The notes beneath the pieces were generated by a model. It was given only the letters and a program-made list of their open reading frames with translations, made no database searches and had not been told where the DNA came from. From assembly GCA_017432445.1 (NCBI GenBank), contig JAFRJC010000094.1, positions 1 to 61,237 of the forward strand: a stretch of 61,237 nt of DNA, in the 5' to 3' direction. The position numbers and the translations under genes were made by a program. Below, in pieces: positions 8,035 to 16,041 of this stretch. The stretch's first letter is position 1. The number at the start of each line of letters is the position of its first letter. Source of the DNA: Eggerthellaceae bacterium. GTDB lineage: Bacteria; Actinomycetota; Coriobacteriia; Coriobacteriales; Eggerthellaceae.

Positions 8035-8264
8035 GAGAATCCCTTTCCACGTCGTTGTGTAACAAACTTGCTTGTTGGTACTGTAGCGCGTATGGAGCCG
8101 TCCAAAGACGACGAGTACCGCGAAAGGCACAACGAAACGATGATTTAATCAGATTCGCACAGAAATGAACACACCCTTGGATGTAAAACCTTCTGTTAAG
8201 CCACCATTGACATCGAGTTGATCGAAATCCTATCGGGAAATGAACCAAAGAACACACCTTTGGC

Positions 8265-9503
8265 TCATTGCGTGTGCCTTTTTCCACCAAACCCGAAGAT
8301 GGCGAAGAGCACGCTTGTGCCCAGAATGGCACCGCCCAAACCCGCGACGACGATGGCAGAGCCTGTCGAAAGCGTGTTGACGAGGACGAACGACGCGAGC
8401 GAGCCGAGCAGCGTGCCAATTTCGGAGAATGCGATGTTTTGCGTGGCGTTCTTGGTGCCCAACCTATCCGACACGGTGGCGGGCATAGCTGTGACACCAC
8501 CGCCGTACGCAAAAGACAGGGCGCAAAATGCCAGGGCATAGATAACGTTGCTTCCGATGATGACGAGCGCAACGGCCACCGCCATGGTCCCGAGCACCAA
8601 GAAGAACACCGCACGACGACCGAAGCGATCGCTCAAGCTCGGCACGCTGAAGCGCCCGATGATCTGGACGATGGATGCGGCGCTCACAAACCAGACCGCT
8701 ACTGTCGGGTCGAGCTGCTTGGCATCGGCGCCAAAGCTGACGAACACCGAACTTGCTATGACATATGCTGGAACGAGCGAAAAGTACAGCAGCACGAGCA
8801 GCCAAGCATCGCGGGTGGTCATGAGGTCACGTATGCCCATGCATTCCCGTGTAGAAGTCTGCTTGGCCACTATCCCCTTCGGCACAAAATCGGCCATGTA
8901 ACCAGGAGGGGTGTCTTTGAATACGGCAAGGGTCAGCAGTATGCACGGTACGAACACAAGCGCCTGGTAACGAAATGCCACCTGCAATCCCTGTTCGGCG
9001 AGAAGCGACCCGAACACGGGTGACAGCAGGATGCCAGCGCCTCCCATCATCCCGATCGACACCGAAGTCGCCACGCCCTTGTGATCGGGGAACCAGCGCA
9101 CGGTCGTCGCTGCCACAGCGTTATAGCCGATGCCGAGCCCCAAACCTGCAATCACCGTGTAAAAAATGGAAAGCGCTCCTACCATATCGGGCGAAAGCAA
9201 CGAGCAGGCGAAACATCCCGCTCCCATGAGGGCGAGGCCGAGCACAGCCGTCGCCTTCACGCCAATGCGCTTCTGCAGTGGGCCCGCGATAAACTGCGCG
9301 ACGGTCATGACCATCCATATGAGCGTAAAGGGCGTCGAAGCGACAGCTGAGTCCACATCGAAGTAAGACATGATATAGGGCTGGAAGACGCCGTAGAGAT
9401 AGCAAGAGCCGATGGCAAAGCAGTTCAACGCACCGCTCACCAACACGGCAATGCGAAAAGCACCGGGCTTGGTGCTGTCTCCAACGTTTTTACCGCTATT
9501 CAT
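8265..9503 (-). CDS. Major facilitator superfamily transporter, oxalate/formate antiporter-like (1)
   Basis: The 412-residue protein has about twelve hydrophobic segments. Its N-terminal half has the pattern of the OFA (oxalate:formate antiporter) family, with IMSYFDVDSAVASTPFTLIW and GLGIGYNAVAATTVRWFPD. The family exchanges small carboxylates, but substrates are poorly known. A second OFA-like gene lies 62 bases upstream on the same strand, so the two are probably co-transcribed. The dapA gene follows downstream on the same strand after a 230-base gap. Confidence 0.85.
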   Translation of the reverse strand: MNSGKNVGDSTKPGAFRIAVLVSGALNCFAIGSCYLYGVFQPYIMSYFDVDSAVASTPFTLIWMVMTVAQFIAGPLQKRIGVKATAVLGLALMGAGCFACSLLSPDMVGALSIFYTVIAGLGLGIGYNAVAATTVRWFPDHKGVATSVSIGMMGGAGILLSPVFGSLLAEQGLQVAFRYQALVFVPCILLTLAVFKDTPPGYMADFVPKGIVAKQTSTRECMGIRDLMTTRDAWLLVLLYFSLVPAYVIASSVFVSFGADAKQLDPTVAVWFVSAASIVQIIGRFSVPSLSDRFGRRAVFFLVLGTMAVAVALVIIGSNVIYALAFCALSFAYGGGVTAMPATVSDRLGTKNATQNIAFSEIGTLLGSLASFVLVNTLSTGSAIVVAGLGGAILGTSVLFAIFGFGGKRHTQ

Positions 9504-9565
9504 GTCGTATTTTCCCTTCCGAGGAGAATACTATCATAAGGAAAAAGAGGAATCGCAACCGAACA

Positions 9566-10843
9566 TCACTTCGCCCGTTGCGAGCGCATGCCGACGAAGA
9601 AGAGCGCGATTATCGCCACCGCCAGCACTGCGTACATCAGAAGGATTGACGAATATGAGCCCGTCATGTCGTAGAAGAAGTTGGTGATGGCCGGACCCAA
9701 AGCCAAACCGACGTACAGGCATCCAGAACAAACGCCAAGCTTCTTGCTGAAATCCACTTCGCCGAGCGCTTCCTTCACGCCAACGCCCACCGTGACTCCG
9801 CAAGCGCTATATGAGGCACCGGCGCATATGGCAACAAGCATCAATACGGCGAACGACATGGATGTCGCCCTCAGCGCAAGGGCGGCCACCATCATCAAGA
9901 CGCTGGCAAGCGCGATTCCCCACTTGGTCCCGAGCTTATCGCAGAGAACTCCCAGAGGCACCATTGCAGCCGCGACGGCAAACAGCGATGCGCTTACCAC
10001 CTGGCCTTGCAAGTCACCATACCCCAGATCGAGGGCGAACAACGGCAATGTGCTCATAAGCGCATACGTGGCCGTTCCAAGCAGCAGATAGCCCAATGCG
10101 AGGACCCACAAACGAGATGTGCGCAATACCTGGTTGAATGGGAGATCCTGCGTGGCGGCGGCTTCGGCGGCTCCTGCGATAAAGGCCCCTTTGCCACGGG
10201 ACGCTTGGGCTTCGCTGCCGTCATCCTGCGCCTGGTTTGCGTACATCGCAGGCACGCCCAGCTCTTCTGGACTTCCTTTGTACAATGTCACGCACACCAC
10301 AACCGAAAGAGCCGACATTGCCGCACAAAGCGCGAATGAGTATCGCCATCCGAGCGCAGCGATGAGTGCCGCTATCACTACTGCGAACACGATACCCGCA
10401 GCACTGCCAAGCGAATTCGCCACGCCGACAAGTGTTCCGATTCGCTGCTTAAACCAACGGTTTACCGCAGCGGATACGCATGTATACGCCGTGATACCGC
10501 AACCGAGCCCATACAATGTTCCGCCCAGATAGAGCATCCAAATCGAGTTCATGAACGTCCAGCTGAGGAACGAGAGCGTATTGAGCGTGCCCCCGACAAG
10601 GATCATCTTCCTGATTCCGATGCGCTGCTCGATGGCGCCAAAGCAAAACAAGCTGATTGCTGCGCTGATTACGCCCGGGATGCTCAACACCAGCATGAAT
10701 TGGGATCGGGATATGCCGAGGTCTTCCACGACAGGAGCGGCATAGAGGTTCATGCAGTTGAACTGGATGCCCGTCCACATGACCGCCATGATGCAGATGG
10801 CCGCAAACGCTTTCCAAGCATATGCGGAACTATCGCCACCCAT
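9566..10843 (-). CDS. Major facilitator superfamily transporter, OFA-like (2)
   Basis: The 425-residue protein is a twelve-segment MFS carrier with the motif GLGCGITAYTCVSAAVNRWF typical of OFA-type members. It is only distantly similar to the carrier at 8265-9503. The gene is the promoter-proximal member of the pair. It diverges from the rubrerythrin gene, with a 226-base shared upstream region. The substrate is not predictable. Confidence 0.85.
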   Translation of the reverse strand: MGGDSSAYAWKAFAAICIMAVMWTGIQFNCMNLYAAPVVEDLGISRSQFMLVLSIPGVISAAISLFCFGAIEQRIGIRKMILVGGTLNTLSFLSWTFMNSIWMLYLGGTLYGLGCGITAYTCVSAAVNRWFKQRIGTLVGVANSLGSAAGIVFAVVIAALIAALGWRYSFALCAAMSALSVVVCVTLYKGSPEELGVPAMYANQAQDDGSEAQASRGKGAFIAGAAEAAATQDLPFNQVLRTSRLWVLALGYLLLGTATYALMSTLPLFALDLGYGDLQGQVVSASLFAVAAAMVPLGVLCDKLGTKWGIALASVLMMVAALALRATSMSFAVLMLVAICAGASYSACGVTVGVGVKEALGEVDFSKKLGVCSGCLYVGLALGPAITNFFYDMTGSYSSILLMYAVLAVAIIALFFVGMRSQRAK

Positions 10844-11069
10844 TTTTCAACTCCCATCAAAATGCGACTGAATCATCGGAAAAGCCCCGCGATCCATCAA
10901 TCTATTCGAACAGCACGGCTTTCATTCTGCCGCTCGAACCTATGGTAATCGACACCCCCGCTGCAATTGGCTACACTTTTTCATACAACTCCAGAACACA
11001 AGTGAAACATCGGGGTTTCCGCCGCCATTGGTTTTGGATTTGCGACCGGATTGAGAGAGAGGAAGTGTC

Positions 11070-11735
11070 ATGGTAACGGTGAAATGCACGGTATGCGGAG
11101 CTGTTTTCGAAGCCGAGAACCTGGAAACTGCCGTCTGCCCGATTTGCGGAGCAACTGGTGACAAGCTCCAGCTCTCGGAAGACGCGCCTGCCAAGGCTAA
11201 TCCCTATGCAGGCACGCAAACCGAGAAGAACTTGTGGGAGGCGTTCGCGGGCGAATCAGAAGCACGCAACAAGTACACCTACTTCGCCGGAGTGGCGCAG
11301 CGCGAAGGCTATGAGCAGATTGCGGACCTGTTCCTAAAGACCGCCGAAAACGAGCGCGCTCACGCTTGGGCTTGGTTCAACGAGCTGGGCGGCATCGGCA
11401 CGACCCCTGAAAATCTCCTGGCTGCCGCCGAGGGCGAGAACTACGAATGGACCGATATGTATGACGGATTCGCCAAGACCGCCGAGGAGGAGGGCTTCCC
11501 GGAGCTTGCGCAGAAGTTCCGCAACGTGGGCGCGGTCGAGAAGCGCCACGAGGAGCGCTATCGCGCCCTGCTCAAGCGCGTCGAGATGCAGGAAGTCTTC
11601 AAGCGCAGCGAAGTCAAGGTCTGGGAATGCCGCGCCTGCGGCCATATCGTCGTAGGCACCGAGCCACCCGAGGTGTGCCCCGTGTGCACGAGCCCCAAGG
11701 GATGGTTCGAAGTTCAGGTCGATTACTTAGGGTAG
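11070..11735 (+). CDS. Rubrerythrin with rubredoxin-like domains at both ends
   Basis: The 221-residue protein likely reduces hydrogen peroxide in the cytoplasm with electrons from rubredoxin or NADH systems. Residues about 4-28 form a CxxC...CxxC rubredoxin-like knuckle (CTVCGA, CPICGA). A ferritin-like di-iron domain at about 45-170 carries the metal ligands in [15 protein letters not shown] and EKRHEERY. A second rubredoxin domain ends the protein (CRACGH, CPVCTS). Ordinary rubrerythrin has a C-terminal rubredoxin and reverse rubrerythrin an N-terminal one; here both are present. The start follows GAGAGAGGAAG. It is a single-gene unit. Confidence 0.92.
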   Translation: MVTVKCTVCGAVFEAENLETAVCPICGATGDKLQLSEDAPAKANPYAGTQTEKNLWEAFAGESEARNKYTYFAGVAQREGYEQIADLFLKTAENERAHAWAWFNELGGIGTTPENLLAAAEGENYEWTDMYDGFAKTAEEEGFPELAQKFRNVGAVEKRHEERYRALLKRVEMQEVFKRSEVKVWECRACGHIVVGTEPPEVCPVCTSPKGWFEVQVDYLG

Positions 11736-11760
11736 CGCGATAACAACAAGCAGAAGCTTG

Positions 11761-11790
11761 ACGGGGCCCACTTGATATGGGCCCCGTTTT
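11761..11790 (+). terminator. Terminator of the rubrerythrin gene
   Basis: A perfect 10-bp stem (ACGGGGCCCA with TGGGCCCCGT) is followed by a short T run. Confidence 0.85.
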
Positions 11791-11906
11791 GCGCGCTCTA
11801 TACATTTGAGCAACCACAGCCATACCGCTTGGATCTTCGGCGAAGTGGATGGCGAAAGTTCGTATTCCGATCAAAAGCGGAAACGAAACGAATTGTCGTT
11901 TAATCC

Positions 11907-12227
11907 CTAATCTTCGACGAACGTGATGGAGGCATCGCACGGCAATGCCATCTGCGAGGCGACTTCCACCGCCTTGACGATGCCCGCGATGGTCGGGCAT
12001 GCCGCATGAATCCGCGTCCCCTCACGGGCTTCCTCGAACGTGGGCTCGCCTCCCGACATCCCCAAGATGGCGAAAACGTCAGCCGGCTGTTCTAGAGCCC
12101 CGACCAGGTCGGCGATCATCTTGCATTTCGTGTCAACGCTGATGTTGACCTCTCCCATTCCAGCCGATTCGGCTTTGATATCGGCGGTAAGTCCGCATAC
12201 ACCCGGATTTACAACGACGTGCGTCAT
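11907..12227 (-). CDS. Small conserved protein, DUF6951-like
   Basis: The 106-residue product starts MTHVVVNPGVCGL at 12227 behind GAAAGGGG. The frame continues upstream into a hairpin repeat and is not coding there. It has CG near the N-terminus, a central D-T-K-C-K segment, and the phrase HAACPTIAGIVKAVEVASQMALP. This pattern matches, from memory, a small family of anaerobe proteins called DUF6951, sometimes found with corrinoid or methyl metabolism. Conserved cysteines and a histidine suggest metal or cofactor binding, but no function is established. It is transcribed divergently from the ZTP-riboswitch purine operon. Confidence 0.65.
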   Translation of the reverse strand: MTHVVVNPGVCGLTADIKAESAGMGEVNISVDTKCKMIADLVGALEQPADVFAILGMSGGEPTFEEAREGTRIHAACPTIAGIVKAVEVASQMALPCDASITFVED

Positions 12228-12288
12228 AGAAGCCCCTTTCTCTACATGCTCCAATCTAACATGCTTGGCACCACCTGTCATCCTAGTA

Positions 12289-12335
12289 AGTTGCAGAACG
12301 AGTCGCAGGACAGTCCTGCGACTCGTTCTGCAACT
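12289..12335. repeat. 47-base perfect inverted repeat
   Basis: Two 23-base arms (12289-12311 and 12313-12335) are exact reverse complements around a single central base. The repeat lies 62 bases upstream of the DUF6951-like start and ahead of the riboswitch. It has no T run and encodes nothing obvious. Confidence 0.85.
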
Positions 12336-12387
12336 CATTATGGGCACATCCTCTTGCCAGCATTCGTGTTACACTGGCATCATTAAG

Positions 12388-12472
12388 CGAGCCGCGACTG
12401 ACGGATTAAACGTGGGTCACCACGGGGAAGCGGCACGTAGTCAAGAACGCCGACCGTCTGGGCAAACCGCAG
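12388..12472 (+). promoter_or_regulatory. ZTP (pfl) riboswitch
   Basis: The leader ahead of the purine genes holds the parts of the ZTP aptamer: CGACTGACGG, then GGGTCACCACGGGGAAGC, with GCCGC (12391-12395) pairing to GCGGC (12430-12434). After a linker comes the conserved CCGTCTGGGCA (consensus CCGCCUGGGCA). The RNA senses the purine intermediate ZMP/ZTP, the substrate pool of the AICAR formyltransferase encoded downstream. Motif and gene context agree. The expression platform probably lies between 12473 and the ribosome site at 12545. Confidence 0.85.
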
Positions 12473-12554
12473 GTGCCATAGGGGTTCGGTTCCATTATCG
12501 GCTGGTCCTCGAGGCATTGGCGGCGCAATCGTGAACGCGACCGTAGGAGGGCAC

Positions 12555-13187
12555 ATGCAAGATTTGGCCGAACTTCTGAGGAACAATCCCTATCCAGGGC
12601 GCGGCATCGCCGTTGGCAAGGACATGGTGTACTACTTCATCATGGGGCGCAGCTTCAACAGCCGCAACCGCATCTTCGCTCTAACTGATGACGGCATCCG
12701 CACCGAAACGCACGATCCTGCGCTTGTCGAGGACCCGAGCCTAATCATCTACCATCCCGTGCGCGCCATGGGCGACGCGCTCGTCGTGACCAACGGCGAC
12801 CAAACTGATACGATTGTCGAGATGGGCGACTTCCGTGCTGCCTGCATGACGCGCGAGTACGAGCCCGACGCGCCTAATTTCACGCCGCGCATCAGTGCCA
12901 TCGTAAACGCCGACGGCACGTTCGAGCTTTCCATCCTCAAGCACGTCGACGGCCGTTGCGTGCGCGAGTTCTTCGCCTACGAAGGCTGCGACGAGGGATG
13001 CGGGTACTTCATCAGCACCTACCAAGGCGATGGCAGCCCCCTGCCGTCGTTCGCCGGCGAACCCATTCCCGTGAAGCTGCCCGACGCCGACACGTTGTGG
13101 GAAGCCCTGAATATCGATAACAAGGTGTCGCTGTACGCCAACATCAACGGCGAAGTTAAGCTGTACAACAAGAATTTGGGAGACTAA
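12555..13187 (+). CDS. purO: IMP cyclohydrolase, PurO-type
   Basis: The 210-residue protein matches the stand-alone IMP cyclohydrolase family (PF07826), which closes the ring of FAICAR to give IMP, the last step of purine synthesis. The phrases NPYPGRGI near the start and YYFIMGRSFNSRNRIF are typical. The ATG at 12555 follows GTAGGAGGGC; the frame is open for eight codons upstream from a GTG. The gene sits directly behind a ZTP riboswitch and 188 bases ahead of a stand-alone AICAR formyltransferase. The two steps that fused PurH performs in most bacteria are thus split. Confidence 0.88.
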   Translation: MQDLAELLRNNPYPGRGIAVGKDMVYYFIMGRSFNSRNRIFALTDDGIRTETHDPALVEDPSLIIYHPVRAMGDALVVTNGDQTDTIVEMGDFRAACMTREYEPDAPNFTPRISAIVNADGTFELSILKHVDGRCVREFFAYEGCDEGCGYFISTYQGDGSPLPSFAGEPIPVKLPDADTLWEALNIDNKVSLYANINGEVKLYNKNLGD

Positions 13188-13188
13188 T

Positions 13189-13216
13189 GTTTCGCCGTTC
13201 TATCGAACGGCGAAAC
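13189..13216 (+). repeat. Hairpin between purO and purH
   Basis: A perfect 12-bp stem (GTTTCGCCGTTC with GAACGGCGAAAC) with a 4-base loop starts right after the purO stop. It has no T run, so it may stabilise the upstream message rather than end it. Confidence 0.6.
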
Positions 13217-13375
13217 CCTCGCCCGCTGAGCGCGCACCTGGCGGCACGCTAGGTCCTTCTGCTCACCGCTTCGCGTATCAAAGTACGCTCGAGTTCGCAG
13301 CGGACCTATCGCACTCGCCAGTTGCACGCTCAGCTACATTGCCTAACAAGATAGCCACCCAAGAAAGGACCAAGT

Positions 13376-14554
13376 ATGAACGAACTCGAACTCAAGTACG
13401 GGTGCAACCCCAACCAGAAGCCGTCTCGCATCTTCATGAAGGACGGCGGAGATCTTCCCCTGCAGGTGCTCAACGGCAAACCCGGTTACATCAACTTCAT
13501 GGATGCGCTCAACTCGTGGCAGCTCGTGCGCGAGCTGAAGGAAGCAACGGGGCTTCCCGCCGCAGCATCGTTCAAGCACGTGAGCCCCGCCGGCGCCGCC
13601 GTGGGCCTGCCGCTTTCCGACGTTGACCGTCAGATCTACTTTGTCGAGGGCGAAGGCGAGCTCTCCCCCATCGCTTGCGCCTACATCCGCGCGCGCGGCG
13701 CCGACCGCCTGTGCTCGTACGGCGACTGGGCAGCCCTTTCCGATGTATGCGACGCTGATGTGGCCAACTACCTCAAGCTCGAGGTGTCCGATGGCATCAT
13801 CGCTCCTGGTTATACCGATGAAGCACTCGAAATCCTGAAATCGAAGAGGGGCGGCCGTTACAACGTAGTCCAGATTGATCCAGACTACGTTTGCGCCGAG
13901 CAGGAGTGCAAGGATGTCTTCGGCATCACGTTCGAACAGGGCCATAACTTCTTCCGCATCGACGAGGAGCTGTTAGCCAACGTCGTGACCGAGAAGAAAG
14001 ATCTGCCCGATGCAGCCAAGACCGACCTCGTCGTAGCGCTCATCACCCTGAAATACACGCAGTCCAACTCGGTGTGTTACGTAAAGGACGGCCAGGCTAT
14101 CGGCGTGGGAGCCGGCCAGCAGAGCCGCATCCACTGCACGCGCCTCGCCGGCAGCAAAGCCGACACCTGGTATCTGCGCCAGCATCCGAAGGTATTGGGC
14201 CTGCCGTTCCGCGAGGACATCGGCCGCCCGAGCCGCGACAACGCCATCGACGTGTACATCTCCGACGAATGCGACGACGTGCTGCGCGACGGCGCCTGGC
14301 AGCAGATCTTCACCGAGCAACCCGCCCCGCTCACACCGCAGGAGAAGAAGGACTGGATTGCCACGCAGTCAGGCGTGTCGATAGGCTCGGACGCTTTCTT
14401 CCCGTTCGGCGACAACGTGGAACGCGCCCGCAAATCCGGCGTGGCCTACATCGCCGAGCCGGGCGGCTCAATCCGCGATGACAACGTCATCGAAACCGCC
14501 AACAAGTACGGCATCGCGATGGCCTTCACCGGCATGCGCCTGTTCCATCACTAA
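13376..14554 (+). CDS. purH: AICAR formyltransferase, stand-alone
   Basis: The 392-residue protein contains only the AICAR transformylase part of PurH. It opens with LKYGCNPNQKPSR and has the catalytic FKHVSPAG motif at about residues 63-70 and SIGSDAFFPFGDN near the C-terminus. It transfers a formyl group from 10-formyl-tetrahydrofolate to AICAR. The IMP cyclohydrolase domain of the fused enzyme is missing and is replaced by the separate gene upstream. The start follows AGAAAGGACC. Expression is probably tied to the ZTP riboswitch if transcription reads through the hairpin in between. Confidence 0.92.
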   Translation: MNELELKYGCNPNQKPSRIFMKDGGDLPLQVLNGKPGYINFMDALNSWQLVRELKEATGLPAAASFKHVSPAGAAVGLPLSDVDRQIYFVEGEGELSPIACAYIRARGADRLCSYGDWAALSDVCDADVANYLKLEVSDGIIAPGYTDEALEILKSKRGGRYNVVQIDPDYVCAEQECKDVFGITFEQGHNFFRIDEELLANVVTEKKDLPDAAKTDLVVALITLKYTQSNSVCYVKDGQAIGVGAGQQSRIHCTRLAGSKADTWYLRQHPKVLGLPFREDIGRPSRDNAIDVYISDECDDVLRDGAWQQIFTEQPAPLTPQEKKDWIATQSGVSIGSDAFFPFGDNVERARKSGVAYIAEPGGSIRDDNVIETANKYGIAMAFTGMRLFHH

Positions 14555-14580
14555 GATACGCCTCCGTTGCGTTTCAGCAA

Positions 14581-14615
14581 ACGAGCCAGAGAACACTTCT
14601 CTGGCTCGTCTTTTT
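14581..14615 (+). terminator. Terminator of the purine operon
   Basis: A perfect 13-bp stem (14581-14593 with 14597-14609) with a 3-base loop is followed by C and five T. Confidence 0.9.
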
Positions 14616-14665
14616 ATCCCATTGAGTTGAAACGAAACTAAGGCGGCCTTCCCTCGGCTCGCTTT

Positions 14666-15421
14666 CTACTCGAAGTACGCGAGCGGGCAGACGGAGACGC
14701 ACCGACCGCACACGTCGGCTTCCTCGAGCCCCGTCTGCGCATAAATCTCGTCCATGTTCTTGAACAGCACGTCCTGGCAAGCAAAGCGCTCGAATCCGTC
14801 GGGATGAAGGGCGCCGACTGGACAAATGTCAAAGCAACGCCTGCATGAGCCGTTTTTCAAATAGGGGCAGCGGTTCTCGGGCTCTTCAAGCCGGGACTCG
14901 ATGCGCGCAGACGTGAAAACCGTGCAGAAACGCCCCGCTGAACCCTTTTCTGTCACGAGCATGCGGTTTACCGCGAAGTATCCCAAGTTCGCAATTGCCG
15001 CCGCACTTCGATGCGACCAGGCTGATTTCATGTCAACAGGATTATATGTATGCGTGGCAGGAACCGAAGCTGCCTCGAATCCCTGCTCCTGCAGATATGC
15101 GCAGAGACGCTCGTTCGTCGCAGCAAAGAAATCATTCACGACCAGATACGCTTCACCCCACTTGATGCTCACCCCCTCGCTTTGGCGTGGAGCGGCAGCG
15201 AGCTCACGTGTGAAGGGTACGAAATAGCTGATGACCGTTTGAGCTGAGGAAAGGAAATCCGTCGGAGTCTTCACCCAATCGCCCACGATGGTCTTCAAAC
15301 CCTCATATCGTTCGTCATGTGCATCAGAGAACGCCACAAGTGGCTTGCGGAACAGATCTGGTCTGCCAAGTTCTACAGCCGCCTCTTCAATCAGCTTTGC
15401 AACGCTTTGCTCCAACTGCAT
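14666..15421 (-). CDS. 4Fe-4S ferredoxin-type protein, epoxyqueuosine reductase-like
   Basis: The 251-residue protein has an N-terminal region resembling the QueG-like half of corrinoid/Fe-S reductases. Two cysteine clusters sit near the C-terminus: CPYLKNGSCRRCFDICPVGAL and the later CGRCVSVCP. QueG proper has more residues and a HEAT-like tail, so this is a shorter relative often found in anaerobes. The substrate is unknown. The ATG at 15421 is chosen because GGGGGAGGGG precedes it; the frame extends 30 codons upstream. It is transcribed divergently from microprotein copy 2. The 331-base upstream region is AT-rich and shared. Confidence 0.75.
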   Translation of the reverse strand: MQLEQSVAKLIEEAAVELGRPDLFRKPLVAFSDAHDERYEGLKTIVGDWVKTPTDFLSSAQTVISYFVPFTRELAAAPRQSEGVSIKWGEAYLVVNDFFAATNERLCAYLQEQGFEAASVPATHTYNPVDMKSAWSHRSAAAIANLGYFAVNRMLVTEKGSAGRFCTVFTSARIESRLEEPENRCPYLKNGSCRRCFDICPVGALHPDGFERFACQDVLFKNMDEIYAQTGLEEADVCGRCVSVCPLAYFE

Positions 15422-15609
15422 AACAACCCCTCCCCCGACTTTCCGTTCCTGCATTATCGCATCACGCAGAATTGAACTCGCCGAAACGCGTTTCAAATTG
15501 CTAAGCGGCAACCAATTACATGACGTATATTCATACTATTTATTATAGTGATGCATTCTACAGTTATTACACCTTAAAAATCCCTCGTCATTTGGAATAA
15601 ACCTCTTTT

Positions 15610-15628
15610 ACATGATTTATTATCATGT
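15610..15628. promoter_or_regulatory. Operator candidate ACATGAT-N5-ATCATGT
   Basis: A 7+5+7 inverted repeat lies about 20 bases upstream of the -35-like element of microprotein copy 2. It is placed like the ATTATCATGATAAT palindrome at copy 1 and shares its ATCATG half-site. Confidence 0.45.
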
Positions 15629-15648
15629 TTCACATTTATTATATTCAC

Positions 15649-15677
15649 TTTTCAGATTCAATTTCTTCTGGCATAGT
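15649..15677 (+). promoter_or_regulatory. Promoter candidate of microprotein copy 2
   Basis: TTTTCA (15649-15654) and CATAGT (15672-15677) are 17 bases apart, the same layout as in copy 1. The leader after it also matches copy 1 in several blocks, including AAGCCGCAA and AGGAGGAAAC. Confidence 0.45.
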
Positions 15678-15752
15678 ACAACCATCGAAAGAAACGAGGC
15701 GACGAGCAGATGAGAAAGCTCGCCAAGCCGCAACTCAAAAGGAGGAAACGAA

Positions 15753-15914
15753 ATGAAGAAGAACACCACCATGGCATGCGGCTGCGCAGTTGTCATCGAT
15801 GAGAACGGCAAGATGGTCACTTCCATCGACATGCTGGCCAAGGGCGCAAGCCGCCTGTTCGCACGCGCCAACAGCCGTCAGGCTCAGAGCCGCGTCGCCG
15901 CCGCCCGCGCATAA
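15753..15914 (+). CDS. 53-residue ACGCAV-motif microprotein, copy 2
   Basis: The product begins MKKNTTMACGCAVVIDENGK and ends in VAAARA. It is homologous to the 54-residue product at 5761-5925, including the C-G-C pair and a charged, Arg- and Ala-rich second half. AAAGGAGGAAAC precedes the start and a strong terminator follows the stop. No signal peptide or membrane segment is visible. It is divergent from an Fe-S protein gene, whereas copy 1 is divergent from a TetR gene, so the cassette moved or duplicated with its leader but not its neighbour. Function unknown. Confidence 0.8.
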   Translation: MKKNTTMACGCAVVIDENGKMVTSIDMLAKGASRLFARANSRQAQSRVAAARA

Positions 15915-15933
15915 AACGCATATCATCCCCCTT

Positions 15934-15977
15934 AGCGAAGGGCCCGTCCGTACAGAGCGGACGGGCCCTTCGCTTTT
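15934..15977 (+). terminator. Terminator of microprotein copy 2
   Basis: A 17-bp perfect stem (15934-15950 with 15958-15974) with a 7-base loop ends in TTTT. It may also act on the convergent permease gene. Confidence 0.9.
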
Positions 15978-16041
15978 GAGCAGAAAAGCGAACTTGGGGG
16001 ATTCGGTCTCGATAATTGCAGCCAATTCCTGATCGGCTTCG

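Noticed and set aside
8035..8264. Lysine riboswitch upstream of dapA
   Set aside because: The leader is long enough, but no lysine-aptamer consensus blocks were recognised.
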